Below are positions 49,171 to 61,536 of a stretch of 64,000 nt of DNA, piece by piece. Made by a program: the position numbers and the translations under genes. The stretch comes from Ignelater luminosus (lineage: Eukaryota > Arthropoda > Insecta > Coleoptera > Elateridae): positions 250,342 through 314,341 of the forward strand of contig VTPC01005425.1 of assembly GCA_011009095.1 (NCBI GenBank). Reading direction: 5' to 3'. The number at the start of each line of letters is the position of its first letter. Positions within the stretch are counted from its first letter, which is position 1. Under the pieces are notes generated by a model. That model saw nothing but the letters and a program-made list of their open reading frames with translations. It made no database searches and was not told the DNA's origin.

Positions 49171-50587
49171 GGGCCCCTGTGAAGTACAAAGCCGCCCACG
49201 TGCGGCCTTTAAATTTTGCGGTCCCGAAAATTTTAAAATGTTCATGGGCATTTTCTGTTAAATTTTTGAATTTTGCAAATCAACAAACACCATCACTGAT
49301 TTTTGTTTATTTTTAAAAATTCTTGTAAATTTTTTCTGATATGGAAAAAAGGACATAAGACCTAATAATAAAATGATATGCAGGCTGTTTTACAAAAAAC
49401 GACGCACGCTGTAGTTTCGTTATTTTTTTGACCGATTTATAAGATTTAAAAACTACATAAATAAAATTATTTTGAGGAATCTACAAGGCCAACTAGATCG
49501 TTTTTTAAATAAACTAATAGTATCAACAAAACGATAGTCAGGTGGTTTTTTAAATGAAATGCTATATTATGTTTTTCAACTGTTTCTTATAGAATCTTTT
49601 CTCTCTGAAACCAAGTGTGCGTTTGAATATGCACTCAGATAAGAAGATTTTTAAGAAAAACAAAAATTATGATCATAACAAGAAAATTCCTTGCCGCGAT
49701 TTTTGCAGGCCTGGACAGGAGTCGAACGAGCTATTTATGATTTTTGTTTGGTTTTGTATAATAACAAATAAATAAGTAAATTAAAAACTAAAATACTTTG
49801 TTTACTTTGAATTTCTTAGAATTTACCAGCGTTTTAAATTTATTTTAAATGGAATTAGGTACATGTTGTTTTTATCCATTATATTTTTATTGCAAATACT
49901 ACTGTTTCCAAGGGTATTGTCTTAACATCAGGTTCAGGTTTTATAATAATCTCTAACTTTTTAGCTTTTTGGAAATTAATTAATGCTATTAGATCAGAAA
50001 AACTCTTTTTCTTTATGATTACTGAAATCTACAGCGAGGGAAAATTTATAAACCTGCATGTACTCTCCTGATCTCCAGTCCCAACTTAACAATAAAAACT
50101 AAATAAAGATTAAACTCACGTGTTGAAGCGGTACAATTCGGTGTGCAATACAAATTGCCTCTTTTTATGAATTATCTGTTTATAATTTTGTTGAAAATAG
50201 CTGTGATGTTTATGAATTTTACTGATATCAACCATTAAAATGCCCATTAAAAAACTGCATTTCTAGGAGTATTTACGTGTTCATTTCTAAGTGTACTTTT
50301 TCTTGATTTGCCGAATTTAATTGAAACTTGAAGTGGAGATTTGCAGTTTGCATGCTTCAACTTCAACTTCGAAGTCGACAGCGAATTTTTAATGTAAACA
50401 TCCACCAGTGGTGCCATATACTTGACACGAATTCAGACTTTGCGGTTGAAGTGTGCCGTTAGTGAATTGGTTGTAAATGGACCTTAAAAGAAAACTTTTT
50501 TCTGGCAGTCCGCACTATTTTCAAAAAGTAGTTTGAAATTTGTATTTGAAACATCAAAATATAAACTACACCTTTAAAGAGAATGGG
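49171..50587. other. Intergenic, unclassified
   Basis: A GC-rich patch, GCCGCCCACGTGCGGCC, at about 49191 stands out but has no partner. Otherwise AT-rich and unrecognised. Confidence 0.4.
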
Positions 50588-51933
50588 TCGGTTTCTGCTC
50601 TCGCCATTAAGCTAAAAACATTATCTAATTACCATGTCAACCAATATTTTGCCCTTTTTCTTCGTGTTAAAGGGGATCACAACACAAAAAAACAAGTTTG
50701 TCTCAAATTGAAGTTTTTCCCGGAAGTTGATCTGATACGATAAGGAAGTTATGAGCAACAATTGAAATGTGTGTGACGTCAAATAGCAGACCGGCCGCGA
50801 GAGACGCTCGACTTTTATATGCATTGCATTCTCATTTGCTCGTGTTTTCACAAGCAGTTTTTAGATATGTTTTAAACTGAATTTAAAAGTGCCTGCTTGT
50901 AGTGTGTACAGTTCTAGAAATAGTTCAAAGAATAAAAACAATCGAGAAAAGGAAATATTTTTTATAAATCTCCAAACAGGAATTATTCCCCAAAACGATT
51001 TGCTATGTGGCTAGAATGCTGCAAATGTTCATGAATTTATCACGCAGTGAATTGTTTATATAGGTACTACATAACATTTTCTGCAGTTACCAATTGTTTC
51101 TTAAAACGGATTTTTGTTTTTAAACCGAGATTTATATGTCTAGCCTACTGCAGTAGGTCCTTACTTACGAGTAAGATTAGTTTTGAAAATTGTGTGGACT
51201 CTGTAACGCGACGAAAATCTTCATTGTTGACTTTTTCCACTGACTTTTTTTCAACACAACACATGCTTTCCTTATCAGTCAACATCTACAATTCCTGCAT
51301 TTACACCATTTATTCTGTCTTGCTCTTGATGTGGTATATAATATTTGTTATTTATTAGGATCACTATCACTTGCTTCTTCAAAATTCTCACGAACAGATT
51401 CAAACTGATAAGGTTTCAATTCATTTTAAAATAAAATAGAAGTAAATATTATTCTAAAAAATAAACAAAGAAATTTTAATTTGTACACTCGATTTAAATT
51501 TATAAAGGTTTATTGGTTAAAATTGAAGATTTAAAATATGAATATTTCACTCTTAAATATTTACGGTAACAGTCTTAAATGCTTACTGAAAGAATCCACA
51601 TAATATAACGGGATCGACATGTATTTATCGCAACGTGTAATTTGATCTATTGCAATAAATCTGTTCCTGATACAATGCTGCAGATAGACACAACACAGCC
51701 GTCTTGCGCTTTGACGTCACACTCAAATCTTTAAACAGCAATATTTACATAACTATTCCGAGTATCAAAACGGGACTTAGACCATTCAAATTCCATTTCA
51801 ATGACTTACAAAAATATGTTAAAAAATAAATTACGATTTTTGTGTTGTGATCTCTTTTAAGATCAGATAAAGCTACACTTTCTTAAGTTTTTAAAGAATC
51901 TTCATTAGTTAGCGAAAGGAGAGTAGAAACCGA
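50588..51933. mobile_element. 1.35-kb inverted-repeat transposon, family unassigned
   Basis: The left end TCGGTTTCTGCTCTCGC is inverted at the right as GAGAGTAGAAACCGA. Further in, GGGATCACAACACAAAAA (50672) pairs with TTTTTGTGTTGTGATCTC (51837), and GTGTGACGTCAAA (50773) with TTTGACGTCACAC (about 51710). A smaller relative sits at 33594-33742. A possible decayed THAP-like segment is inside (next entry), which if right would suggest the P superfamily. Confidence 0.65.
50886..51010 (+). pseudogene. Possible decayed THAP-like zinc-finger segment
   Basis: Plus-strand translation reads KVPACSVYSSRNSSKNK, then REKEIFFINLQTG and, after a frame change, FAMWLECCKCS. The spacing resembles the start of a THAP domain (C-x-V-x-x-C, N-R-S, I-x-F-h-x-F-P, then W-L), but the second Cys is Ser and there is a frameshift. 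Weak; could be coincidence. Confidence 0.25.
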
Positions 51934-51949
51934 GGCAGCATTTAAAATA

Positions 51950-52501
51950 CAGGGCCCGTCAAAAAGGATTAACTAGTGTATTTTCCAACTAAAAATTTAT
52001 TTTTATAAATTACAAATTGAAACAAAAGGGTTTACTGAAGTGTATGATTGGGAGATTTATTTATGAAATATTGTGTGGCTCAAGTGACCTCCATCGTTTT
52101 CAAAACATTCCTCTAAGCGGTGGACGAAATTAGACATGACTCTAGCTCGAATCTCTGTCTCAATGTTTCTTTTAAGTTCAACGATTGTTCTTGGTTTTGC
52201 AAAATAAACTTTAGGTACTCTTCAGGTAGCCCCATAGAAAGAAGTCTGGAACAGTGATGTCCGGAGATCTTGATGGCCAGTTTAAGTCGCCATTGCGAGA
52301 AATGAGACGTTGTGGAAACGCTTGTCGTAAAACTTGCATACAAATTCGAGCTATGTGGCTGGTTGAGCCACCTTGCTGGAACAATTTTATAAACAACTCC
52401 AAAGCCCACCCTCTGAAACAATACAAAATATATAGCGATTGTTCTGACATTTAATTTTTTATTTAGAAGATAAACTAGTTAGTCCTTTTTGACGGACCCT
52501 C
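51950..52501. mobile_element. Internally deleted Tc1/mariner element
   Basis: The left end CAGGGCCCGTCAAAAAGGAT and right end ATCC-type copy TCCTTTTTGACGGACCCTC are inverted and flanked by TA (51948-51949 and 52502-52503). ACTAGT lies just inside both repeats. Only 552 bp remain, holding the C-terminal part of a transposase on the minus strand. Confidence 0.88.
52113..52450 (-). pseudogene. Tc1/mariner transposase C-terminal fragment
   Basis: Minus-strand translation reads LFQQGGSTSHIARICMQVL, then RQAFPQRLISRNGDLNWPSR, then SPDITVPDFFLWGYLKST, and in another frame AKPRTIVELKRNIETEIRA. These are the second and third DDE regions and the C-terminal helix. The usual QDGA second-Asp motif reads QQGGS, so the catalytic Asp appears lost. 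A frameshift follows GYLK. Confidence 0.85.
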
Positions 52502-54619
52502 TACAAATACAGAATACGCGTTAAATTGCATTTAAAATACTTATTTCAAATAGTGCTCAGCCTTACAAGCACTGCTTGATCTTTCCAAATATTGCTAAGT
52601 CTTTCCAACTACTGCTAGGCTCTACTAGAAAGCCTCGATATCAATTTGATCGTTTTTTGTCATTGGGTTAGAGTGTAGCTACACTTGCCAAAGAAGAGAG
52701 ACAAAAATATACATTAGCTTTTTACTCCCACGGCAAAAGAAGAATTTACGATTAATTTGACAAATATAGACTAGCTTCCAATAATGACATTGAGAAGTCA
52801 TTAACAAAAGTGTTTACGTTCTATCCATAAAGGTATCAAAGACAATATCAGACATTGCAATGATTTAAAAATTTTTTGTTTTGTACTAAATAAATTTTAG
52901 TTTTTTGTTAATTATTAATAACAATTGATTGTTTAATTTTCTTAATTTGTCATTCTCGTTAGTAACTAGAAAATAAACAGATTGTTCAGTTTAAAATTTC
53001 AAAACCACAATTTGCATTAGTCTATCAACTGCTATTACCTACTGACATTTGGAAGTAATTCGGTTCTTTCGTCTCAAAAAGTCAAAACAAATCAGACAAA
53101 AAAACAAAGCAATATAGCTTGCAGTTGCTTTATTTATCATATCATAAATCTTGTTTTATGACAATTGACTTCTTTGCTTATTGCTATTTTTTTTAAACTT
53201 TGAGGAAAACCTAGCGTCTTCAGCATCACGGCCCTGTCGTGTTGCACACGACTTTTCGCTTATGTATGACGCGGGCCTGGTCACTATTATTTTACAAACG
53301 TGTTTTGTAGTAGCAAAAGTTACTAATATCACTGTATGTCAAAATATGTATGTCAAGGATATGTACATACATATTTTATTAAATCACTATTTATTAATGA
53401 CTTAAATGCTCCCAAGGAAATGAGCATTTGGCATTCACTGCAATTTTACAGTCAAAAGCGCTAAAAATAAAAATTTAGAAACATTTTCCATATTATCACA
53501 TTATGTCAATGTTGACTGTTTGGATAGATTTGGAATAGAGTACACTAATCTTTTATCTTTACATTATTGTTGTATTTATTTTTTACTTTTGACTCGAGTG
53601 TAGAAAGAATAATGTATCCAATACATGCCAAAGAGACGTATTACATCGTATTACTTTTCCATTCGAGCAGAAAATTGCTGTTTTGACACTTGTTATAAAA
53701 ATACCATTTTCCCCACTAACGTTTTCAAAGTAAAAATAGTAACATTTTACTTTTCTTAAAATAGAAAAACAAAATTAATTTTGACATTTCTAGAGAAAAA
53801 GTAGAACAAAGTGGCAAAATTAATTTGAAGATTCCACGTTAACTGTTGAAAGAATAGTGCATGCAACACAGACAGAAATTAGAAGGCGGTTTTTCCTTCA
53901 GGGTCTTGGACAACAAAACATACATCTCTTTAGTTGTTGTACAAATATTGAATTGGTAATGAAACTAATCATCCACATCATGTTTAGCTGCATCCAAGGT
54001 GAAACCAGCCGGCTCCCACCAACATAATTGCAGAAGATTTTCTTCTTTCACATACATTCAGGTGTTCTTATAATGGCCATAAATAACAATGGGCCTTATT
54101 CTCTACCTTAAATTGGCGCTAATACGACTTACACTGCCAGATTTATTTTAAGAGTTCAAGTAGCTAATAGAACTAAAACATGAAATTAGAAGAGGTTAGA
54201 GAGGTTAGATTTCTAATCTGTTCATATGTATGTTTTTATTTTTTAGTGTTTTCTTTTTATTAATTAATTGATTTTTTTGTTATAAATGCTTACTTTTACT
54301 TAACTTTACCCTGATTTTCAATTTTCCAAAATTTTATAAGCATTTTTTGAAATTTACCAGTCAACGTACTCAAAAGTATTAAATATTAGTGATATCATCT
54401 TGAACTCATATGGATACTATAAATTTAAAGTGAAAGAGCAATAAAAGTATACAATAACATTATACAAAAAATGTTTTTTAGCTAAAGCATGAATAAATAA
54501 TAATAATTTAATGTTAGTGTTTTTCTCTTTTCATTTTTGATTGCACCTGGTATAACGAACTTAAACTGTTGCTCATGCGCAATGTAAAATTTCAAATTTA
54601 GCGGTAGTTTACATAACGC
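52502..54619. other. Intergenic, nothing recognised
   Basis: AT-rich. Possible diverged direct repeats exist around 53600 and 53840 (AAAGAATAATG/AAAGAATAGTG followed by CATGC). No gene found. Confidence 0.4.
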
Positions 54620-54710
54620 ATATTGGAGTGCGCAGCATGTGCTTGAATTAGCGAATTTGTCATTTGTTTACTCGAATTCGTTGGTCGTAAGTGAATGTGA
54701 AACAGGTTTG
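54620..54710 (+). other. Possible distal 5' UTR exon
   Basis: A GC-richer, transposon-free patch ends ACAGGTTTG followed by GTAAGTTTTTC, a strong consensus splice donor at 54711. It lies about 2.1 kb upstream of the E2F coding exon on the same strand and could be a distal non-coding first exon of that gene. There is no coding support and the start is a guess. Confidence 0.3.
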
Positions 54711-56040
54711 GTAAGTTTTTCATAAAATATTTTGTTAAATATTTATAGAATAACTTATAGGTAATAATCTAAAATTGCTTCGCATTAAAAATAAATATAG
54801 CAAAGACGAAACTAACGGCATTAGCACATTAAAATTGCATAATCCATATTTAACCTCCTAACCTTTAAAAAGTACAAACGGTTGATGTAAGTCCATGATC
54901 TTAGAAAAAAGAAAATACGTAGGGAATCTTATTATTACAAGTGGGTGTAATTTAAGATATAAATCGTCTTTTATAATAGATTTAATGCAAATACAGTACT
55001 TCTATATTAAATTTTAAGTAACGTTCGTAAATATCAAGGATAATTATTGTCACTAGCCAGTTTTAATAAAAGCAGTAATAATTCTTGTGTTACTAATAAA
55101 TTCCTAACAAGTGATAACATAACTAATTAATCAATTAACTGTGATGGACAGCCAAAACTTGAAGATGTAGAGAAGCTACTGATTTAAATGAAAAAAGTAA
55201 AATTCTATTTGTTGTGCTTAATTTCCATCAGGATTAGAAGAAACTTAATCATGTAACAGTATAAATTGATTATGGTACTTATAATTCTAAACTGACTGGT
55301 AAAGTATTTATATTTTTTGTTGTGGGTGTGTTACAGTAGAACTGATAAAGAACTAATAATTCTTTTTTGAACCATGCCTAAAACACGTTTACGTTTCCAT
55401 TAAACCGTTGATAACCAACAATAAGAATATTTAAAAAATGTGTATGTATGTATGTAGTAAATATTCCTTATTTTTGAACTTCTAGGATTAACTAACCCCT
55501 TACTATACATAGAGATACAAATCTATAATCTCTAACGGATACTAACTTTAAATTTTTAAAGAAAAAACTAATTGATTACGTGACTACCTTTAACGTTTGA
55601 TGTTGTCGAAATTTCCCATATCAGATATTTATTTTAATTTTTAAAATAAAAGAAAAGACTGGCGCAAAGTAACGCTAATTTAATAATCATTTTATAATTT
55701 TTTTGAAATGCAATTAAAACTGGCTTTGGCATTGTAAGTGTTAAGGACATTGTCCGCGTGGAACACCCTTCCAGATGACATAAGAATGATATCAGGGTTC
55801 GATTACCCCGCTTAATAGGCGCCATGTTTGTTTATGTTCGTTATCTTTTTTTCCGGCGTCAGGAAGGTTAGTACATTAGCTTTAAAACCAGTTTCGGTTT
55901 CGTCAATTCGGCCCTAAAATTATTTCCTTGTGCACATTTGCATGCCCGTTGATCTGGATTTTAATCTCGCGAACCCCGTGTGTACTTTACGTTTCCTTAA
56001 AAGGGGGTTGAAAATCCGTTTTCGTAAGGGAACATCTGAG
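54711..56040. other. Upstream region of E2F gene
   Basis: AT-rich until about 55730, then GC rises. A short ORF of 63 codons on the minus strand (55634-55825) is probably chance. No transposon ends were seen here. Confidence 0.4.
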
Positions 56041-56447
56041 GAGCGGCCCGGTACGCAAGCGCAGCGCTTCGCGCCAACAGCCCGGTACAGATGGCAGATG
56101 TTTTGTAATCTTTCTGGGTAGTGCACGCCGAGGTAAATCGTGTTGCAACTTTGGAATTTTTTTGTGGCGGTTCCACGTTTCCTACAATTCTAAAAATTGT
56201 CTATTCTAAAAGCGGCATTATTACTGTAGTTAACTACGGTCTCACAAATGAATTTGAATAATCGGAAATAGCGTTATTGGTATGTTTTTTCTAGTAGGCA
56301 CAGCTGCTTGATCGAAGTAGCTTGGCGACCATTTTCCAAAGTGTTGTGGAACATGTAGCTTTTCCGGGAGGGTTGTAAGTTTTTTTTTTTGGTTGCTTGG
56401 CTGTGAAGCCACGTTATTGCTGTAGATGTCGAGGGATCTGCTATTTG
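56041..56447 (+). promoter_or_regulatory. Probable E2F promoter and non-coding first exon
   Basis: The stretch 56035-56100 is among the most GC- and CpG-rich in the window (GAGCGGCCCGG, GCGCAGCGCTTCGCGCC). At 56447-56448 there is a strong donor, TATTT followed by GTAAGTACC. A plausible acceptor, TTTTTCGTAG, ends at about 56760, giving a 5' UTR intron of about 310 bp before the coding exon. An ATG at 56426 opens only a short upstream frame. Transcription start not determined. Confidence 0.45.
56068..56077 (-). promoter_or_regulatory. Near-consensus E2F binding site
   Basis: TTCGCGCCAA on the plus strand reads TTGGCGCGAA on the minus strand, close to the E2F consensus TTTSSCGC with its symmetric half. 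It lies about 800 bp upstream of the E2F start codon in the CpG-rich patch. Activator E2F genes are known to be autoregulated through such sites; here this is inference from sequence only. Confidence 0.45.
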
Positions 56448-56871
56448 TAAGTACCCCTACATTTAGTTTATCCGAAATCGAATCGTGGCGTATATGTGAT
56501 GACGGTTGCGTACGAGAGGGTGGCGTTGCGTATTTGTGCGTAACCGAAGGGGGTTGTGCCCAGAATGTAATTGTAATTGGTTTGATCTAACGAGCTCACA
56601 AAATGCCATTTATAAACTTGAAAAAAACAAATTCATTTATCGTGTTTTGTTTATGAATTTGGTTAAAAACGTTACGTTCGCGTTTTAGTTTTGATAGGGT
56701 TATTGTTGTTTTTATTTGTTGATTAACTTTGGTCATTTTTACATAAAGAATTTTTCGTAGATTTTAAAATTCGGAACCCAGTCATAAATAAACAACCGGC
56801 TTGAATCAGTTCAAATTGAGCTTACAAAACGTCCTCCATTTTGAAAAAGCTTGATGTATTGACATTTGAGT

Positions 56872-57858
56872 ATGGCAATGCGTCGTGGGGTTCGTCGACC
56901 AGCAGTGGAGAGCCCTGGGGGATACAGTATTGTACCCACCAGCTCCACTCCAGAGATGGACACTGTAAAAACTACCATTACTACAGAAATGACTCCGAGT
57001 CCACATTTACTTGATCATGGGTATGGGGCAACTCCACAGAACCAAATTATGCCCACCATGCCTCTAGTTAGTGCTCCTGCTGTAAAACGTAGATTAAATA
57101 TGGATACACAACATATCGTGGTTCCTATTAAACAAGAATTTAAAGCTCCCCAACCCAAACGTCAGAGACGAAACTCTCCTGTGAAAAAACACACACGCTT
57201 CGATACCTCACTGGGTCTTCTCACAAAGAAGTTTACAGCATTGTTGGAGCATTCTCCTAATGGTGTGGTAAATTTAAATAAAGCATCAGAAGAATTAGGT
57301 GTTCAAAAACGAAGAATTTATGATATCACAAATGTTTTGGAGGGAATTGGTATTTTAGAGAAGAAATCAAAAAATAATATACAATGGAAGGGGGGCACTA
57401 AAGGTAGCCATGCATATTCAGCATTACAAAGTGAAGTTCAGGCTCTAGAAGATCGTGAGAATCAACTCGACCAGTTAATTCATTCGGCTGAAACGGAACT
57501 TTGTAAATTAAATCAGAATCGGCATTACGGGTACATAACTTACCAGGATTTACGTTCTATTAGTCGCTTTAAACATAAAACGGTGATGGCTATTAAAGCA
57601 CCCACCGACTGCACTTTAAGTGTACCTGAAGGTGAATATAAGATACAAATGAAAAGTGAAAATGGAGAGATCGAAGTATTTCTTTGTCCGGAAAATGCAT
57701 CGCCACCTAAACCCAAAAATATTCCACCCATGGATCCTTTATTAAAAGACTTTAAAGATATTAAACTTAGTCCTGGTTTGCTTAATATAACTACTCCTCC
57801 TGTGCCTGTTTTCGACAGCCCTGTTTCGCATCAACAGCAGAAACCTGTCTCTGCAGAG
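56872..57858 (+). CDS. E2f1: E2F1/2/3-type transcription factor, first coding exon (3' partial)
   Basis: 329 codons from ATG 56872 to GAG before donor GTAACT. The start is supported by an in-frame stop at 56860-56862, A at -3 and G at +4. Residues 71-77 read VKRRLNM, matching the cyclin A-binding PVKRRLDL motif typical of E2F1-3. KRQRR is a likely nuclear signal. Residues about 109-172 are the winged-helix DNA-binding domain (RFDTSLGLLTKKF, then VQKRRIYDITNVLEGI, then KKSKNNIQW), with the RRIYD DNA-contact motif intact. About 184-213 is a leucine-zipper heptad run for DP pairing, and 218-272 is the marked box (YITYQDLRSI, TVMAIKAPTDCTL, IEVFLCPE). With DP it would activate S-phase genes. The Rb-binding transactivation region is missing and must be in later exons outside the window. 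Confidence 0.96.
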
Positions 57859-60535
57859 GTAACTCTTTTTTTTTATTGTATAATAATTATTTAAGTTTAC
57901 TAGTTCATTGATATCTTATTTAATGTGATTTTTAATGTATTATTACATAGATGAAAAAAAATTGAAATGTCGATTTTAATGTAGGATGTAGTGACAAATT
58001 TTTATCTATAAATCAGTCTTAAAGGCAGTTTAACATATTTCAAAATTATCAAAGAAATACATCTAACCTTATAGTTTGAGTTTCGAGAAGTTTATATTTA
58101 AAGTAACTGTTTCTTTTGTAGAAGGATAAGAATAATAAAGAGAAAAAAAACTGGATAAATTCAGAAATTTTATTTCTAAAACATGTTACATGGTTGATCT
58201 ATAAAGACAAATGAGAAACTATCTGGCAAGATCTAGTAGTTTAGGCAAATGTTTTTTTTTTAACTCAAAAGGAAGTTGTTTATGTGATGGAATGTTAGTG
58301 TTAGCAGATGTTTAAAATTTGTTGGTTGGTTGATATCTTCATGTCTTTATATTTTGAGTTGGTGGGAATGTTTGTTTTATTTTCCAAATTAAGCATTGGT
58401 GTTTTAGAACTAATTTTATCATGAAACACTTTAATTAAATTCTGTATCTTTTAAGAGTGTTCTGTTTTGAATTAAAAAGTGAAATGTGCTAATCTATATT
58501 ATTGTTTGCTGTGCCCTTACACTGTAAGCAAACTTATTATCATACCAACTACTTACTTTCACTTTTTAATCTCAAACTGACAAAATTAAAAGAATCTAAC
58601 TTCATTTACTTGTAAAACCACCATTGGCATGAAAAATAAATGACAAAAAATAATTTGTATCCTTATCATAGGTATTGATTTTCAAGGTTATGTTAGCATT
58701 TACTATCGCTTGAATGGTTTCTGTTTACAATATTCTCAGAAATCATTCTGTTGTTTGCAGTGATATTGACAATATTAAACTGTTTTGTATCACTCAAACA
58801 TAGCTTCAATTCTTATAACAAGGCTTCTTTGTACAGGAACAAATGAAGGTTAATATGGTCATCTTAAACTCCGAGCTTGTTACATCTGGTTCTTGCACAA
58901 TGCATATGTTTTCGTAAATAACAACATAACCTCAAAACTTTGTTGCTGGTTAGTGATTGAACATTTATAGTTAAATGGGTAAATGTATAAAAACATTTTC
59001 ACTATTAGTACATATGTGAAACATGAATTTTTTTCAAATATTTTTCCCAGAAATGACTAGATTCTACATGTACAACGGTGTATCTCCTTGGTTGTTACAT
59101 ATTTGTTAATAAAAAATAATAGAAAATGTTTTGAAGTAGTTACCAAAAGTGAAAAATTGCTTTAAATAATATTAGCAGTACTAACCCAACTGTACCAAAA
59201 ACACATTTATAATTAACAACCTAACATATTTCGTATGCATTTATGAAATTTTCATTCTTTTCTTATAACCACTTCTGATGTGAGAAAACAATTCATTAAA
59301 CGTGTAAAAAATTGAAATAACAGAGACGCCTTTTTAATGCTATTAAGAAAATTAAGGAATAACTGTCCATATACTGGAATATACAAATTTACAATCTTAC
59401 TTAACAGTTCAGGAAAATTCATGGGAAAACTCTGGAAAAACACTTTTAACTTCTAACTTGACTCATAAAATTCCTCCAAAACTACGGCAAAACTACACTT
59501 TAACTGCAAGTATAGCATGAATCTTGCAACTCGTGCTGTTTTAACACTTGGCACTAATGCAACTTAAAATTTAATTGTCTGGAAAAGCATTAGCGTTAAG
59601 TCAACAATATGAATTATGCTTATTTATTGTAGGTTTCTCTTGATAGGTAGGAGATTATGTGCATATGAATCTTTCTTATAAAAATGGTCTTTTAGCTTCT
59701 ACTAGCATCTTCAATTCATCACACTAAAGCACCCTGAGTGCATGTGTCACTTTTTAAAAATGTTTTGAAGAATGGTGGAAATACTCTCAGTTTGTGCTAG
59801 TGCAGTCAATCGAAAACTATACAGGGTGTCCTGAAAACATGAATGCATATGTCAAGAGTCTCCCAATGCTCTCTTTGCAACAGCAACTGCTTTCATCATA
59901 AATTATTCATGATTATGAATTTTCTTTGGGTTGCTATGAATATCAAATGCAATCTTATCTTTTAGCGTTTAAAAGCAAATTCAACTTCATTATTCTAATA
60001 TTCAATAACTTGAACGTTAACCTGATTGTTTATATTTTTAATCATTGCGCTAAACACCTTGATGTGAGATTTAAGGATGTTCCCAAGAAACAGCACAGAT
60101 ATGAAAAAATAATATGTAATAATAATAATAATAATAATAAATAAACAAATGTTACATTCTTACACTGATTGAGACACGAGTTGTTTATATTGGTTTTTAG
60201 TATTTTGGAGTATTTTTGAGCTTACATAAATATATTTGACTATTTTAACAGAGCATACAATGATTTCACAATTTAAAAAATGGTAGATTTCTGAAGAACG
60301 AATACCGCTTGCTATAATTCTCCTTACAGGAAAATATTTGTCATATTTTCAATTACTCATTCTCAGTTTTTCAAAACAATCCTAAGAAAATTACCGTTGT
60401 TATATCAAAACATCTGTTTCAACATAGTTTGGTGTATGTTAAAAATGCAAATTTTAACAGCAAAAATCTACAGATTTAGTGCTGCAAGGGGTATTGACAC
60501 TTTCTCTACATATAAAGGACATTAATAAATACATA
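57859..60535 (+). other. E2F intron, proximal part
   Basis: Starts GTAACTC. AT-rich with no E2F-like exon recognised. At 59824 TA-CAGGGTGTCC looks like the left end of another repeat, which runs into an (AAT)n tract at 60117-60141, but no right end is seen. Confidence 0.7.
60117..60141. repeat. (AAT)n microsatellite
   Basis: About eight AAT units. It follows the single-ended repeat beginning at 59824 and might be its tail, as in some SINE or LINE elements; that link is a guess. Confidence 0.8.
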
Positions 60536-60597
60536 CAGGGTGTCTCCAAAAGGTTGGGACTCCTGGGATAAAAATAAGACTTAATCCAATTTACCTA

Positions 60598-61536
60598 AGG
60601 CTTGTCCAATAAGTAGTGAGACTCTATTCAAACACAGTTTTTCCATATAAATCTTATTAACTTAATTTCTATTAATAGATTATTTTATTTACTACAATTA
60701 CTAACATTAGATTTACATAGTATTTGCTCCATCAACTTCTTGCTATTCAATTCTTCCCAAAATGTTTATGGCTGTGCTCATAACCTCATTTCCATTACTT
60801 TCGATAACTTCTCCCAAAATTATTTTGAGTACTCTTCGAAATCTACCAAGATTTTTTGGTGTAACAGCACGTTTTGAATATTCCCTTTTGCGTAGGGTTC
60901 AAAATCGTCTGATAGCTTTCACTTTAGGAACATTAAGATCATTTTCAAATTTCGATGTAAAAGTAATTTCTTGTTGTTGGAAGTAATCCTTAGCCTTTTT
61001 GGTATAATAAACGATAGGCATGTCCGGTTAGAAAAGTACTTTGCGATTTTTATTCTTCCATATAAAAGGACTAAATCTTTCCTTAACACATTTTTCAAAT
61101 ACTCTTCACCAGTCATGATTTCATCCGTGGTATAACATTTTCTAAAAATGTACTCGACCTTCTTAACGTTATTAGTGGTGCTCACAGACAATGGACAATC
61201 AAAAATCTTTTTGTAGTTATCTCATCTTAAAGTATCATATCTTCCCATAACTTTGTGTATGATTGATTTCGGAATTTACTTGGTTTAGAAGTAATAAGAA
61301 GTTTTAAACTTATTGTGATTTGCAATATTTTTGTAGATTTGGATAAGGCGTTTCGAAAGTGTTTCTCTTTCTTTCCGCGACATTTTGACAACTGTTGATT
61401 AGTAAGTCAATTATTGTCATATACTATTAGTAAAAAGATTATTTAAAAAATTACACAGTGTAACTAGATTGTATGTCTTAAACTGATTATAACAATGTTA
61501 ACCGAAAGTTAGTCTCCCTACTTATTGGACAAGCCT
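60598..61536. mobile_element. Mariner-like element nested in the MITE
   Basis: The left end AGGCTTGTCCAATAAGTAGT and right end ACTTATTGGACAAGCCT are inverted, flanked by TA at 60596-60597 and 61537-61538. At 939 bp it is shortened relative to a usual 1.3-kb mariner. It carries a decayed transposase on the minus strand. Being inside the outer MITE, it inserted later. Confidence 0.92.
60760..61120 (-). pseudogene. Mariner-like transposase C-terminal half, decayed
   Basis: Minus-strand translation of about 61080-60760 reads KERFSPFIWKNKNRKVLF, a stop, PDMPIVYYTKKAKDYFQQQE, then LNVPKVKAIRRF, a stop, TLRKREYSKRAVTPKN. These match the mariner pattern (C/K..RL.PFI, then LFWPDLA..HYAK, then NVPE.RPIE.FWA..KR). 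Each conserved Trp is a stop (TGG to TGA or TAA-type change), so it is dead. Confidence 0.85.

Noticed and set aside
51047-51358. 103-codon plus ORF
   Set aside because: No family resemblance, and it lies inside an inverted-repeat transposon; treated as chance.
55795-55815. GGGTTCGATTACCCC resembling a tRNA T-arm
   Set aside because: The flanking bases do not pair as a T-stem and there is no acceptor stem, D-arm or B/A box arrangement around it.
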